A stretch of 64,000 bases of DNA from UBA4744 sp963718995 (lineage in GTDB: Bacteria; Actinomycetota; Acidimicrobiia; Spongiisociales; UBA4744), in the NCBI GenBank assembly GCA_963718995.1, contig CAVRAP010000015.1, positions 97,891 through 161,890 of the forward strand, given 5' to 3'. Under the pieces are notes generated by a model. It was not told the origin of the DNA. It saw only the letters and a list, made by a program, of their open reading frames with translations, and did no database searches. Position numbers and translations under genes: made by a program. Positions 15,911-24,941 of the stretch are shown in pieces. The stretch's first letter is position 1; every line of letters starts with the position of its first letter.

Positions 15911-17337
15911 GCACCCAGGATCCCTTTGATCGGGTAAGGAAGTCGAATCCCGTCGACTCCAAGTCCCTGCCGGGGGCGCCTCTCGGCCTCGCCAACCGGA
16001 TCATGGCTGAAGGTCGACAAGGCCGCTTTCGCATAACCGGGCCGGCACTGGGCCTGGCATCGATGGCCTTCGTGCTGGTGGTCGGCGCTCTCACCACCAC
16101 CATCATGCTGGGAGGCTCCAACGAAACGGCCGTAACCCAGGCAACAAGCACAACGGTCGAAGGATCGACCGGATCGACAACCACGATTCCGGCAACCACT
16201 ACGACGGTCACCCGGTTGGACAACGAGATCGCAGGAGGGCTCGCACCTTGGTCGGCTCTCCCCCTCTCCCAATCCGCTGTGCCGCAGCACCTCATCGAAG
16301 ACTGGGGGCAAGCGCAGAACCGGACGTGGTGCTCGGCGTTGTACCCGGCCGACCCGGCCGCTCTGGGATCCGGCGCGATCAGCCGCTCAGCCGACTTCGG
16401 CGGAGGTTGGGCCGTAGCCTGGGATCTTCCCGACGGTCCGGGACGCTCCGCGACCGCCGGATACTGTCCGGACTGCGGTCGGAGCGCCTACGGGGTCGCC
16501 GGCGCCGACATCACCGGCGGCGTCGAAGATCTCGGCATCTGGCCGAATCAGATCGCCTGGGACGACGGCAGCCGGGCCGGCTACGGCCTGGAAGGCCTCG
16601 AGGCTCCCGGCTCGGGGGCTCCCGTGCTGAGCTACGTGGTGGTCGAAGGTCAGGGGTGTCTCTATAACGTGTGGTCGTTCCTCGGCGAGGACCACCTGAT
16701 AGCGCTGCTGGATTCGCTCAGGCTGGTGGAGGGTATGCAGGCCGACCCGGTTCAACTCATCGACCGGGCGAACCAGGTCACCCGCGACATGGGCGAAGCT
16801 CCCTGGAGTCAACCAGGGCTGTCCGGAGCCGCAATCTCCCCGGCCTTCCTCGAGGAGTGGGACCAGGACCTCGGCACCACGGCCTGTCCCCTGATGGCCT
16901 TCGCCGATGTGGGACCCGAAGGCGCCGGCGCCACGGCCAGGCGGGCCAACGGCGACGGAGCCGCGATCGTGGCTTGGGATCGAAGCGATGGTCCGGGTCG
17001 CTACGACAACGGCGAGTACTGCGCCGATTGCGGTCGAGGGGCCTTCGGAACCAGCCTGGAGCCACTCGGCGGTGCTCCAGATCACCGGACGGACGGCAAC
17101 CCGAGTCTGCGCTTTGCAGATGGCAGCGACGTGTGGGTCTTCCCCGAGCTGAGTTTCGACCTTCCGACCGACCGGATCGTGCACCTCGACCCCGTCACCG
17201 GAGCATCGGCCCCCGAGGCGTACCGGGCGTTCGTTGAGATAGCCGGTGAACCGGATTGCGTCTATCAGGTCTGGTCGTCGTACGGCCCGGATCATGTCGA
17301 ATACCTGGTCGGCCAGATGAGGTACGTCGAGAGGTAG
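15907..17337 (+). CDS. sigma-coupled membrane protein with duplicated cysteine-rich outer domain
   Basis: This 476-residue protein occupies the anti-sigma position. A cytoplasmic segment of about 43 residues precedes one membrane helix (about 44-68) and a Thr-rich linker (79-102). Two related outer repeats follow (about 113-276 and 299-476). Each repeat carries four cysteines: 142, 187, 190, 251 and 327, 372, 375, 451. The first two spacings are identical (45 and 3). The core motif reads AWDLPDGPGR ... YCPDCGRSAYG in repeat 1 and AWDRSDGPGR ... YCADCGRGAFG in repeat 2. Repeats close with LYNVWSFLGEDH and VYQVWSSYGPDH. I know no named domain. A sensor-type anti-sigma factor is inferred from position and topology only. 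Confidence 0.7.
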   Translation: MSTQDPFDRVRKSNPVDSKSLPGAPLGLANRIMAEGRQGRFRITGPALGLASMAFVLVVGALTTTIMLGGSNETAVTQATSTTVEGSTGSTTTIPATTTTVTRLDNEIAGGLAPWSALPLSQSAVPQHLIEDWGQAQNRTWCSALYPADPAALGSGAISRSADFGGGWAVAWDLPDGPGRSATAGYCPDCGRSAYGVAGADITGGVEDLGIWPNQIAWDDGSRAGYGLEGLEAPGSGAPVLSYVVVEGQGCLYNVWSFLGEDHLIALLDSLRLVEGMQADPVQLIDRANQVTRDMGEAPWSQPGLSGAAISPAFLEEWDQDLGTTACPLMAFADVGPEGAGATARRANGDGAAIVAWDRSDGPGRYDNGEYCADCGRGAFGTSLEPLGGAPDHRTDGNPSLRFADGSDVWVFPELSFDLPTDRIVHLDPVTGASAPEAYRAFVEIAGEPDCVYQVWSSYGPDHVEYLVGQMRYVER

Positions 17338-17399
17338 TGGGCTCGCTCACGCTCTCCCAAACCGGCTCGGGGTGGGGAGCAGCCGACTAGCTTGACTGT

Positions 17400-17555
17400 A
17401 TGAGTAATCGCCCGCATCCCCGTCATGTCATCAGCAACTGGCGCAATTCGGATCTTCCGTTTCTCCAGAAACTGGCGCTGGCGGCCAAGAACAATGCTAT
17501 CAAGCTCAAGAACCGATCCGACTGCTGCGGTAACCACGGCGAACCCGGCTGTTGA
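17400..17555 (+). CDS. 51-residue conserved-looking protein ending in CCGNHGEPGC
   Basis: An ATG at 17400 opens a 51-codon gene. The product starts MSNRPHPRHVISNWRNSDLP, continues with a basic Lys/Asn-rich helix (LALAAKNNAIKLKNRSD) and ends CCGNHGEPGC. The strong basic-amphipathic make-up, the three cysteines and the histidine at the end, and its position alone between two larger genes make it look like a real small protein. I recall similar short proteins in Actinobacteria and Chloroflexi, but no function. The cysteines and histidine could bind a metal or form disulfides. No clear ribosome site precedes it. Confidence 0.6.
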   Translation: MSNRPHPRHVISNWRNSDLPFLQKLALAAKNNAIKLKNRSDCCGNHGEPGC

Positions 17556-17656
17556 CGAGGAGCTGATGCGCCCGGTTCGGGCGCAACGCACGGACACGAC
17601 CACGAGCACTGACGGGGAACGGCAGAGGCAGGTCACCTCCTGAGCAACCAGGTCCG

Positions 17657-18439
17657 CTACCGCCCGAACCGCCGGTTCCGACGGGTGAAATCCCGCAAAG
17701 CTCTGAGAAAGTCGACCCGGCGAAAGGCCGGCCAGTACACGTCGACGAACGCAAACTCCGAGTAGGCAGATTGCCACAGGAGAAACCCCGACAGCCGCGA
17801 CTCGCCGCTCGTGCGAATCACCAGATCGGGGTCGGGAAGGTCCGCCGTGTAGAGGTGATCGGCGATTCGCTCGGCTTCGATGTGGTCTGCAATCTCCTCT
17901 GCCGGTGTCCCGGCGGCCGCCAGCGACGAGACAAGATCCTTGACGGCATCGACGATCTCCTGACGTCCCCCGTAACCGATGGCGAGCGTCAACCGCCGCC
18001 GGCCGGCGCCGGCACGTTCTTGAGCCTGCTTCGCGGCGGCAACCAGATCTGGCGGAAGCAGGTCCAGGCTTCCGATGAAGCGCAGCTCAAAGCCGAAACG
18101 CTGAGCAAGCTCGGGCAACCGATCGAACATTCCGATCAGAACCTCGAAATAGGGCTGCAACTCCTCGACCGGGCGCGCCAGATTCTCCCTGCTCAATAAC
18201 CAGCCGGTGATAGCCGGAATGTCCATCTGCTGGACCCAGCCCAGGAACTCCTCGAACTTCCGCATACCGACCTGGTAGCTGGCCTCGTAGTCGGCCAGAC
18301 CTTCAGCCCGGGCATAGCGGCGATGACCATCGAGGATGATACCTATGTGGCGCGGCAGCTTTTGCGGATCCATCTGCCGCTGAAGCTGCTCCTCGTACAA
18401 GCGGTAGATGGGCCGCAGCACCGTTCTGTCCTGGCTCAT
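17657..18439 (-). CDS. uppS: cis-prenyltransferase (undecaprenyl or short-chain Z-prenyl diphosphate synthase)
   Basis: This 260-residue enzyme adds isopentenyl units in cis to an allylic diphosphate. PIYRLYEEQLQ, LPRHIGIILDGHRRYAR, GYGGRQEIVDAV, LPDPDLVIRTSGESRLSGFLLWQSAYSE and RRVDFLRALRDF align best with the Rv1086 type of M. tuberculosis, which makes short Z,E-farnesyl diphosphate, rather than the longer-chain enzyme. The catalytic Asp is present (Asp37). The usual DGNRR reads DGHRR, so the conserved Asn is His39 here. No second copy lies in this window. Confidence 0.87.
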   Translation of the reverse strand: MSQDRTVLRPIYRLYEEQLQRQMDPQKLPRHIGIILDGHRRYARAEGLADYEASYQVGMRKFEEFLGWVQQMDIPAITGWLLSRENLARPVEELQPYFEVLIGMFDRLPELAQRFGFELRFIGSLDLLPPDLVAAAKQAQERAGAGRRRLTLAIGYGGRQEIVDAVKDLVSSLAAAGTPAEEIADHIEAERIADHLYTADLPDPDLVIRTSGESRLSGFLLWQSAYSEFAFVDVYWPAFRRVDFLRALRDFTRRNRRFGR

Positions 18440-18571
18440 CGATCCCCCACGTGGTCAAAAAGGCATGGTACCGCTCGCACAGCGCCTGGTTCCGATTCGA
18501 GGTCCCGATTCCGCCCGGAAGGTCGCACCGGCCTCAGCTTCCGGTATGAGCTGCGGCGGTAGGCTCATAGT

Positions 18572-19237
18572 GTGGATCGGGTCACTTTCGGGAGAATGCA
18601 CCATCCCGTGCGCGGTTTCCTGCACGGGACGGCCGCGGTGTGTTCGTTCGCGGGTCTCATCGTGCTCGTCGTCAAAACCATGTCGGACCTGCCCCGAATG
18701 CTCACCATGGTCGTCTTCGCAGGCAGCATGGTCGCCCTGTTCACGACCAGCTCCCTGTATCACTCGGTTCCGTGGAAAGAACGTTGGAAGAAGCGGATGC
18801 AGCGTTTCGATCACTCAATGATCTACCTGCTGGTGGCAGGCACCTACACCCCGATCGCTTTCAACGTCCTGAGCGCCCCCTGGAAATGGATCACGCTGGG
18901 AGTTGTCTGGGGCATCGCCGTATTTGGAATATTGCAGAAGATGCTGTTTCCCAAGGTGCGGAACTGGCTCTCGTTCACGCTCTACATGGTGATGGGCTGG
19001 TTTGCCGTCATCCCCGTTCGAGAACTGTTCGATCGGCTCCCCCTCGAAGCCATGATCCTCCTCATCGTGGGCGGAGCCTGCTACTCGATCGGCATGATCC
19101 TCCTCATCACCAAACGTCCCCAACTTCTCCCGCGGCTCTTCTCGTACCACGAGGTATTCCACGTGCTCGTAATCTCCGGCGCACTCCTCCACTTCCTGAT
19201 GATCTTCCTGTACGTCGTACCCATCGAGCGCCTGTAA
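18572..19237 (+). CDS. hemolysin III / PAQR-like membrane protein
   Basis: The protein has 221 residues and seven hydrophobic helices. HlyIII family marks are TTSSLYHSVPW (with the Ser-x3-His site), QRFDHSMIYLLVAGTYTPI (Asp-His), and SYHEVFHVLVISGALLHFLMI near the C terminus (His pair). In the PAQR superfamily these Asp and His residues bind zinc. The bacterial role is membrane maintenance, and toxin activity is doubtful. The start is the GTG at 18572 or the ATG at 18596. The stop overlaps the next start by one base (TAATG). Confidence 0.88.
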   Translation: MDRVTFGRMHHPVRGFLHGTAAVCSFAGLIVLVVKTMSDLPRMLTMVVFAGSMVALFTTSSLYHSVPWKERWKKRMQRFDHSMIYLLVAGTYTPIAFNVLSAPWKWITLGVVWGIAVFGILQKMLFPKVRNWLSFTLYMVMGWFAVIPVRELFDRLPLEAMILLIVGGACYSIGMILLITKRPQLLPRLFSYHEVFHVLVISGALLHFLMIFLYVVPIERL

Positions 19238-19860
19238 TGGAAGCCAATGATGAGTTCATCCAAATCCGTACCACCATCGTCAAGCTGTCCGATGGAACCC
19301 CGGTGCGGGTACGGCCGATCGTTCCGGCCGACAGGGCAAGGATCGCCCAAGGACTGGCCGCCCTTTCGGCCGAATCGCGCTACCTGCGGTTCCTCCGTCC
19401 CGTCGATCACCTCTCCAACGAGGAACTCACGTATTTGACCGAGATTGACTACCGGACCCATTTCGCCTGGGGGGCCGAATTGGCCCGGGGTCGGGAACGG
19501 CCCGGGATCGGATTGGCCCGGTACGTGTGCCCTCCAGACGATCCAACCATTGCCGAGGCAGCCGTCGCCGTACTCGACGAATACCAGGGCCGGGGGTTGG
19601 GCGGCATTCTCCTGAGTTTGCTTGCCGAATCGGCGCTCGAGAACGGCGTTGAGCGGTTCCGGTCGTACGTCTTGTCGGACAATCGCAAAGTCCTGGCAGC
19701 CCTCGCCGAACCCGGGATCGAACGCCGGGACGAAGAAAACATGGTTCGTTTCGACATCCCCCTGCCTTTGCCTGCTCATGCCGTTCGCGATTCCGCCCTC
19801 TACGAAACTCTGCGAGCTGTGGCACGCGGCGAAATCGAGATTCGACCTCCCCGCCGGTAA
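19237..19860 (+). CDS. GNAT family N-acetyltransferase
   Basis: This 207-residue protein has the acetyl-CoA fold: VRVRPIVPADRARI at the start, SRYLRFLRP, and the pyrophosphate-binding motif EYQGRGLGGILLSLLAESA. The opening SAESRYLRFL and the general layout resemble the acetyltransferase domain linked to protein lysine acetylation in Actinobacteria (Pat-like), but no cNMP domain is attached. The start overlaps the HlyIII stop, so the two are translationally coupled. Confidence 0.82.
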   Translation: MEANDEFIQIRTTIVKLSDGTPVRVRPIVPADRARIAQGLAALSAESRYLRFLRPVDHLSNEELTYLTEIDYRTHFAWGAELARGRERPGIGLARYVCPPDDPTIAEAAVAVLDEYQGRGLGGILLSLLAESALENGVERFRSYVLSDNRKVLAALAEPGIERRDEENMVRFDIPLPLPAHAVRDSALYETLRAVARGEIEIRPPRR

Positions 19861-19929
19861 CGACCGAACTCCCCGCCCCGGCTGAGCTGCTTCGAGCAGA
19901 CACGATTCCCGGACGAATCATCCGGGCGT

Positions 19930-21123
19930 ATGGAGCCGATCCGGCGCCGCTACGCTCTCGATGTGATCGAGCCACCGTTGGAGGATCTTCGTAACCGGAC
20001 GGGCAAGAAGTGGCGCCTCTACGAAGGCGACGTCATCCCGGCCTGGGTTGCCGATATGGACTTCCCACCGGATCCGCTGATCGTCGAGACGCTGCAATCG
20101 TTCCTCGCCGACGGTGACTGGGGCTACGTAGACCGGCGGGACCACCAGCGCATGATCGAGGCTGGTGTTGCTTGGATCAGCGCGAGGCAAGGTTGGGAGC
20201 CGTCGACGGTCAATAGTCGTGTGATTCTCGATGTGATGCAGGGCGTGGCGGCGGCCATCATGGCCTTCACTCGACCCGGCGACGGGGTCATTATTTCCAA
20301 TCCGGTCTATCACCCGTTTGGTTGGGCTATCGAGTCAAGCGGTCGAGTGATTGTCGACGCACCCCTCACCGACCGCCGGGGCGGGTTTCGACTCACCAAG
20401 ACGGCACTCGAGGAGGCGGTCGACCGGGGCGGCCGGTTGTTGCTTCTGTGCAACCCGCACAATCCGACGGGGCGGGTCTTCTCGACGGAGGAGTTAGCTG
20501 CGGTCGCCGAAGTGGCGCTCGATGCCGATCTCCTGGTCGTGAGCGACGAGATCCATGCCGACCTGGTCTTCCAGCCGCATCGCCATATGCCGCTGGCGGC
20601 TCTGGGATCGGCCATTGCGGAGCGCACGATCACCCTCACCTCACCCTCGAAGGCATTCAACCTGGCCGGGGTTGGATGCGCGATGGCGTGCTTCGGAACC
20701 GACGAGCTCGCCGGGCGTTTCGACGACCTACCGTTCGCTCTCCTCGGACATCCAACCGCCCCCGGCATGCGGGCGGCCACGGCTGCCTGGGAGCTCGGAC
20801 GGCCCTGGCTGGAGGAACTTCTCACCCGTTTGGCCGTCAACCGTGCCACGCTCGATGCCTGGGCAACGGACGACCGCAGGATTGGCTATCAGTCGCCCGA
20901 GGCCACGTACCTGGCATGGATGGACTTTCGCCCGCAAGGCTGGTCGGTCGAACCACACGAATACCTCCTCACCGAAGCACGGGTGGCACTCAGCCCGGGA
21001 GTTCAGTTCGGCAATGGCGGCGAAGGCCATGCCAGGCTGAACTTCGGTACCTACCCGCGGGTCTTGGACGAGATCCTCGAACGACTGGCCGCCGCCATGA
21101 AGCCCACCCGGTCGGCGTTGTAG
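19930..21123 (+). CDS. PatB/MalY-type PLP-dependent C-S lyase / aminotransferase
   Basis: This 397-residue fold-type I PLP enzyme has blocks typical of the MalY/PatB cystathionine beta-lyase branch: WVADMDFPPDP near the start, LCNPHNPTGRVFS, VVSDEIHADLVF and TLTSPSKAFNLAGVG with the Schiff-base lysine. The expected reaction splits cystathionine or cysteine conjugates to a thiol, ammonia and a keto acid. It stands alone, 69 bases after the acetyltransferase gene. The ATG at 19930 leaves no extra N-terminal tail. Confidence 0.88.
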   Translation: MEPIRRRYALDVIEPPLEDLRNRTGKKWRLYEGDVIPAWVADMDFPPDPLIVETLQSFLADGDWGYVDRRDHQRMIEAGVAWISARQGWEPSTVNSRVILDVMQGVAAAIMAFTRPGDGVIISNPVYHPFGWAIESSGRVIVDAPLTDRRGGFRLTKTALEEAVDRGGRLLLLCNPHNPTGRVFSTEELAAVAEVALDADLLVVSDEIHADLVFQPHRHMPLAALGSAIAERTITLTSPSKAFNLAGVGCAMACFGTDELAGRFDDLPFALLGHPTAPGMRAATAAWELGRPWLEELLTRLAVNRATLDAWATDDRRIGYQSPEATYLAWMDFRPQGWSVEPHEYLLTEARVALSPGVQFGNGGEGHARLNFGTYPRVLDEILERLAAAMKPTRSAL

Positions 21124-21172
21124 ACACTTCTGCGCCCTGTTACGGCCGCCTGACAAGGTGGCCGTGCTTCCC

Positions 21173-23215
21173 TCAGAGGTCGGGTAGCTCGATTGCGTAG
21201 GAGACCGGGACGGTTGACCCGCCGGTCCCGACGGTAACCGGGACGACCACCCGGGCCTGGTCGATGAGACAGATACTCTCCTGCTCGGATTCGCAGTAGA
21301 CGATGTAGAGATCGCCGGTGATCGATCCGGACCCGGCGTTGAAGTTCGCCGAGATCTGCAAGGGGAAAGAAGGATTCACCACGGATCCGGTCGCGGCCGG
21401 GTCGAGGTCGGCTACGGCTCCGTCGACACTCCACTCGAAACGAGAAGGAGCCAGCGGGTTCACCTTGTAACCGGCCGGGAGAGCAACCTGCAGCACAACG
21501 CTGCCTGCACCCGGCGCCACGTTCACTGGATCGAGGGTGATCGTCCTCCCCGGGAAAGCGCTGTCGCTCGCATCGATCACGTAGCGTTCGAGCCCCCGCA
21601 AGACAATCGTCGTGGTCTCGCCGGTGATTTGATCAACGATCCGGACAGAATGGTTGTTGGTATCGGCCACATAGAGCTTGCCATTGGCTGCGTCGATGCC
21701 ACCCGGTTCGTAGAACAGCGGGTCGGATCCGTCTCGCCAGCCCTGGCCACCGGCCAGCGTTACGACCTCGCCGGTGCCGGGATCGATGCGCTTGATTTTG
21801 GAGTTGTAGGTGTCGGCCACCCACACGTATCCCCCGTCGACGACTACTCCCAACGGATGCTGCAAACGCGCCGCCGTGCCGATCCCGTCTTCGTCCCCAA
21901 AGGTGAAGAGATCCTGGTCGCTGCCGGCGAGTACCTCAACCATCCGGCCTTCCCCGTCGACGTCGGCCCAACGGACCGAACTGCTCTCGGAGTCGGCGAA
22001 GTAGAGCCGGCCAGCGCCATCCAGAGCAACGCCGCTCGGCTGGGCCAGCTCAGCATCGGCGAGCAGCCCGTTGCGAGTGCTCTCCCGGGCGTTGCCCGCA
22101 TACGGCTCCGCAGTGCCTGCCTCGAGATCGACCACCCAGATCTGGTGATAACCGGCCATCGCCACGTACAGTCGGTCGCCGTCGAGGGTGACATCCCACG
22201 GTGAGTTCAAGCCGGTCGACGCTACGGGACCGCCTGCGGGCGGAAAGGCACCTTTCTGACCGGTTCCTGCGAGGGTAGAAACCCGCCCGGTGGGGAAATC
22301 GACCATACGAATCAGGTGGTTTTCCGTATCGGCGATGTACAACGTAGACCCGTCTTCGCTGAGGGTGAGGCCCTGGGGTTGGTTGAACGTGGCGGTGCGC
22401 AAGAAACCGTCTGCGCTTCCCTGGCTCCCGCTGCCGATGATCTCGATGACCTCGCCGCTCCCGAGTTCGGCGACGATGACCCGGTGGTGGTTGGTATCGG
22501 CAATGAACAAGCGTCCTCCTTCGGCGTCGGCCAGCACCTTGCCGGGAAAGGACAGAGCCGTCGCCGGGAGGCCTTCCTTTTCGAGCTTGATATCGAGCGG
22601 ACTGCGATCAATCTGCCCTTCGAACTCGGCGACCAGCGAGTTGAGGACGGGCTTGAACAGGTCGTAGACCCCTTCCCCGCTGTGCGCACCAACGACGTTG
22701 CCTGCCGGGTCAACAATGGCCAGGGTTGGCCAGGCCTGAGCACCCCAAACGCGCCACACCTCGAAGTCAGAGTCGTTGATCACCGGATGTTCGAGCCCGT
22801 AGCGAAGGATGATCTGGCGGATGTTGTCGGTATTGCCCTCGTTGTCGAATTTCGCCGAATGCACCCCGATCACGACGAGTTCGTCGGCGAACTCCGCTTC
22901 CAGTCGTTTGAGGTCGGGAATGACGTGGATGCAGTTGATGCATCCGTACGTCCAGAAATCGAGGATGACGATCTTGCCGCGTAGTTGCTCGAGCGCCAGG
23001 GGACGGTCGGTATTCAGCCAATCGAGCCCGGCCGGGAACTCGGGAGCTGGAGTCGTTCCTGCGTAACTCTGCACGGTTGTGTCGGACGTCGCGCCGGGAT
23101 TTGTGGTAGCGGTGACCGATCCCGTCGTGTCCGGAGAGGCATCGGTCTCCGAGCAACCCGTCAGAACGACCAGACCCATCATGAAGAGCGGCAGCAGGTA
23201 CCCGGTTTGTCTCAC
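21173..23215 (-). CDS. lipoprotein with thioredoxin-like (TlpA) domain and NHL repeats
   Basis: From the GTG at 23215 the 680-residue protein opens with a lipoprotein signal (LLPLFMMGLVVLTGC). A Thr/Ser linker and a TlpA-like thioredoxin domain follow, with active-site CINC in WTYGCINCIHVIPDLKRLE. Several NHL beta-propeller repeats come next (GLTLSEDGSTLYIADTENH, GVALDGAGRLYFADSES and others), then a C-terminal beta domain. This order is like NHLRC2-type proteins. It should be an outer-face thiol-disulfide protein bound to a propeller. The frame is open to 23335, but only the GTG start yields a signal peptide. Confidence 0.82.
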   Translation of the reverse strand: MRQTGYLLPLFMMGLVVLTGCSETDASPDTTGSVTATTNPGATSDTTVQSYAGTTPAPEFPAGLDWLNTDRPLALEQLRGKIVILDFWTYGCINCIHVIPDLKRLEAEFADELVVIGVHSAKFDNEGNTDNIRQIILRYGLEHPVINDSDFEVWRVWGAQAWPTLAIVDPAGNVVGAHSGEGVYDLFKPVLNSLVAEFEGQIDRSPLDIKLEKEGLPATALSFPGKVLADAEGGRLFIADTNHHRVIVAELGSGEVIEIIGSGSQGSADGFLRTATFNQPQGLTLSEDGSTLYIADTENHLIRMVDFPTGRVSTLAGTGQKGAFPPAGGPVASTGLNSPWDVTLDGDRLYVAMAGYHQIWVVDLEAGTAEPYAGNARESTRNGLLADAELAQPSGVALDGAGRLYFADSESSSVRWADVDGEGRMVEVLAGSDQDLFTFGDEDGIGTAARLQHPLGVVVDGGYVWVADTYNSKIKRIDPGTGEVVTLAGGQGWRDGSDPLFYEPGGIDAANGKLYVADTNNHSVRIVDQITGETTTIVLRGLERYVIDASDSAFPGRTITLDPVNVAPGAGSVVLQVALPAGYKVNPLAPSRFEWSVDGAVADLDPAATGSVVNPSFPLQISANFNAGSGSITGDLYIVYCESEQESICLIDQARVVVPVTVGTGGSTVPVSYAIELPDL

Positions 23216-23288
23216 AATCCCAACAGCTTGCCAGGTTCCCGGGAATAGCGCTCCGGCCTTCAAAACGCTAACGAATCGGCAATGAAGA

Positions 23289-24740
23289 TCAGACCGGCAA
23301 GCGAGAGGACTCCGCGCAGATCGTTTCGATCTCATTAACGGTGCACGGCACCCCGGCCGTCAGGTTGTCGTGTCCTGATGCCGTGATGAGAATGTCATCC
23401 TCAATACGGATCCCGATGCCCCGGAACTCAGCTGGGATCGCATGGTCGACTGCGCCGGCCTTCTCCTTCTCTTCGGCCTCGAGCTTCCTGGCGGCTTCGG
23501 TGCCGAGCAGGTAGCGGCGCTCCATCCAAGCGTCGTGGTCGTATTCGAGAAGGGCAAACGAAACCGACTCTCGTTCAGGGTCGAGATAGAGGCCTGGCTC
23601 AACCGTGAACACCATCGACGGTTCCAGGGGGCGAGCCGTCCGGTCGGGCGTCATGTAGTTCCCGGCATCATGAACGTCCATCCCGAGCCAATGGCTGGTG
23701 CCGTGCATGAAGAACTCTCGATAGTGGTGCATCGCCAGAGAGTCCTCAGCACCGCGTGGCAGAAGACCGAGGTCAACGAGCCCGTCCGTAAGCACCCGCT
23801 TTGACGTCTCGTGGAGCTCCCTAATGGTTCCACCTGGTGCCGCTTTCCGGATGGACGCCTGGTGGGCAGCCAGAACAACCTCGTACACGGCCCGTTGGGG
23901 AGCGGTGAAGGTCCCGTTGACCGGGAACGTACGGGTTATGTCGGAGGAGTGGTAGCCGTATTCGGCAGCAGCGTCGATGAGCAACAGGTCGCCCGATTCC
24001 ATGCGCCTGGCGTTCTCGATGTAGTGGAGGATGCAGGCGTTCGGTCCCGAGGCAACGATCGAGCCGTACCCGACGCGCGGCGACCCCTTGACACGAAACA
24101 TGTATTCGAGGGCTGCCTGCACCTGGTATTCGTAGAGTCCCGGCCGGGCACATCGCATGGCTTCGAGGTGCGCTTCCACCGAAATATCGCACGCCGTCCG
24201 GAGTTGTTCGATCTCGGTGTCTGACTTGCGGCTCCGCAGCTCCCCAAGAATGGCGTGAGGATCTAATACCGAATCCGGCACGATCCGCCCGTCCCTGGCC
24301 CGGAAACGGCGCGCTTGAGCCAGCGCCGCGGTGATCGTCCCGTCGTGGCTCGACCTACCCATCGCATAGAAGAGGCGATCACGGCCGAGCAGGTATTCGC
24401 GCAGCTTCGCAGACAAGTCAGACAGCGGATAGGCGGCGTCGGCACCAAAGTCGTCCCTGGCCCCGGCAACGCCCGCTCGGTAACCGTTCCAGATCTCCAT
24501 TTCGCGGTCACGGGGCCTCACAAACAGGACGTATTGCTCCTCATCGTGGTTGGGGTTGATGACCGCAACGGCATCTGGTTCGTCGAACCCGGTCAAGAAG
24601 AAGAACTCACTGTCCTGGCGAAAGGCATGATCGACGTCGTCATTGCGGATCTGCAGACCGGCTGCAGGAATTACGGCGATACCGTTCCCGATAGCGGCCG
24701 CCATCTGCCGACGACGTTCCTCGAAAGGTACGTGCTCCAT
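23289..24740 (-). CDS. pepP: Xaa-Pro aminopeptidase (aminopeptidase P, M24B)
   Basis: This 483-residue protein has an N-terminal AMP_N domain (FEERRRQMAAAIGNGIAVIPAA, FFLTGFDEPDAV) and a pita-bread catalytic domain. The metal ligands can be read in order: two Asp in LLIDAAAEYGYHSSDITRTFP, His in HGTSHWLGMDVHD, Glu in FTVEPGLY and Glu in IRIEDDILIT. It removes an N-terminal residue ahead of proline. It is cytoplasmic and has typical length for the family. The gene stands alone, with about 200 bases of unassigned sequence upstream. Confidence 0.93.
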   Translation of the reverse strand: MEHVPFEERRRQMAAAIGNGIAVIPAAGLQIRNDDVDHAFRQDSEFFFLTGFDEPDAVAVINPNHDEEQYVLFVRPRDREMEIWNGYRAGVAGARDDFGADAAYPLSDLSAKLREYLLGRDRLFYAMGRSSHDGTITAALAQARRFRARDGRIVPDSVLDPHAILGELRSRKSDTEIEQLRTACDISVEAHLEAMRCARPGLYEYQVQAALEYMFRVKGSPRVGYGSIVASGPNACILHYIENARRMESGDLLLIDAAAEYGYHSSDITRTFPVNGTFTAPQRAVYEVVLAAHQASIRKAAPGGTIRELHETSKRVLTDGLVDLGLLPRGAEDSLAMHHYREFFMHGTSHWLGMDVHDAGNYMTPDRTARPLEPSMVFTVEPGLYLDPERESVSFALLEYDHDAWMERRYLLGTEAARKLEAEEKEKAGAVDHAIPAEFRGIGIRIEDDILITASGHDNLTAGVPCTVNEIETICAESSRLPV

Positions 24741-24941
24741 GGCCAGCAGGGTAGCGGTCCGGCTTCATCCACTCTTCACGGCAGGCCGCCCCCAACCTTC
24801 ACGTGCGGATGGTCACATCGGCTTCGACATCAAGAAGTCCCCCAATGCCCAAGACGACACTTCTCATCACCGCTCGGGCAGGGTGGCAGAGGGCGTCGGC
24901 ACGGCGCCGGCAACACAGGCTGAGTTCAACTCCGCATGCCA
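24741..24941. other. 201-base gap with no supported gene
   Basis: The gap lies between the pepP start and the DUF4173 stop on the minus strand. It holds only a 22-codon minus-strand reading frame (MRSVVLGIGGLLD at its start), which lacks a ribosome site. I see no hairpin with a T run and no repeat. It should contain the pepP promoter. Confidence 0.4.

Noticed and set aside
16387..17295. 302-codon minus-strand frame over the duplicated cysteine protein
   Set aside because: It is antisense to the sigma-coupled gene, whose repeats and ATGA overlap support the plus strand.
24800..24865. 22-codon minus-strand frame starting MRSVVLGIGG
   Set aside because: There is no ribosome site, it is too short to judge, and its position next to pepP shows no coupling.
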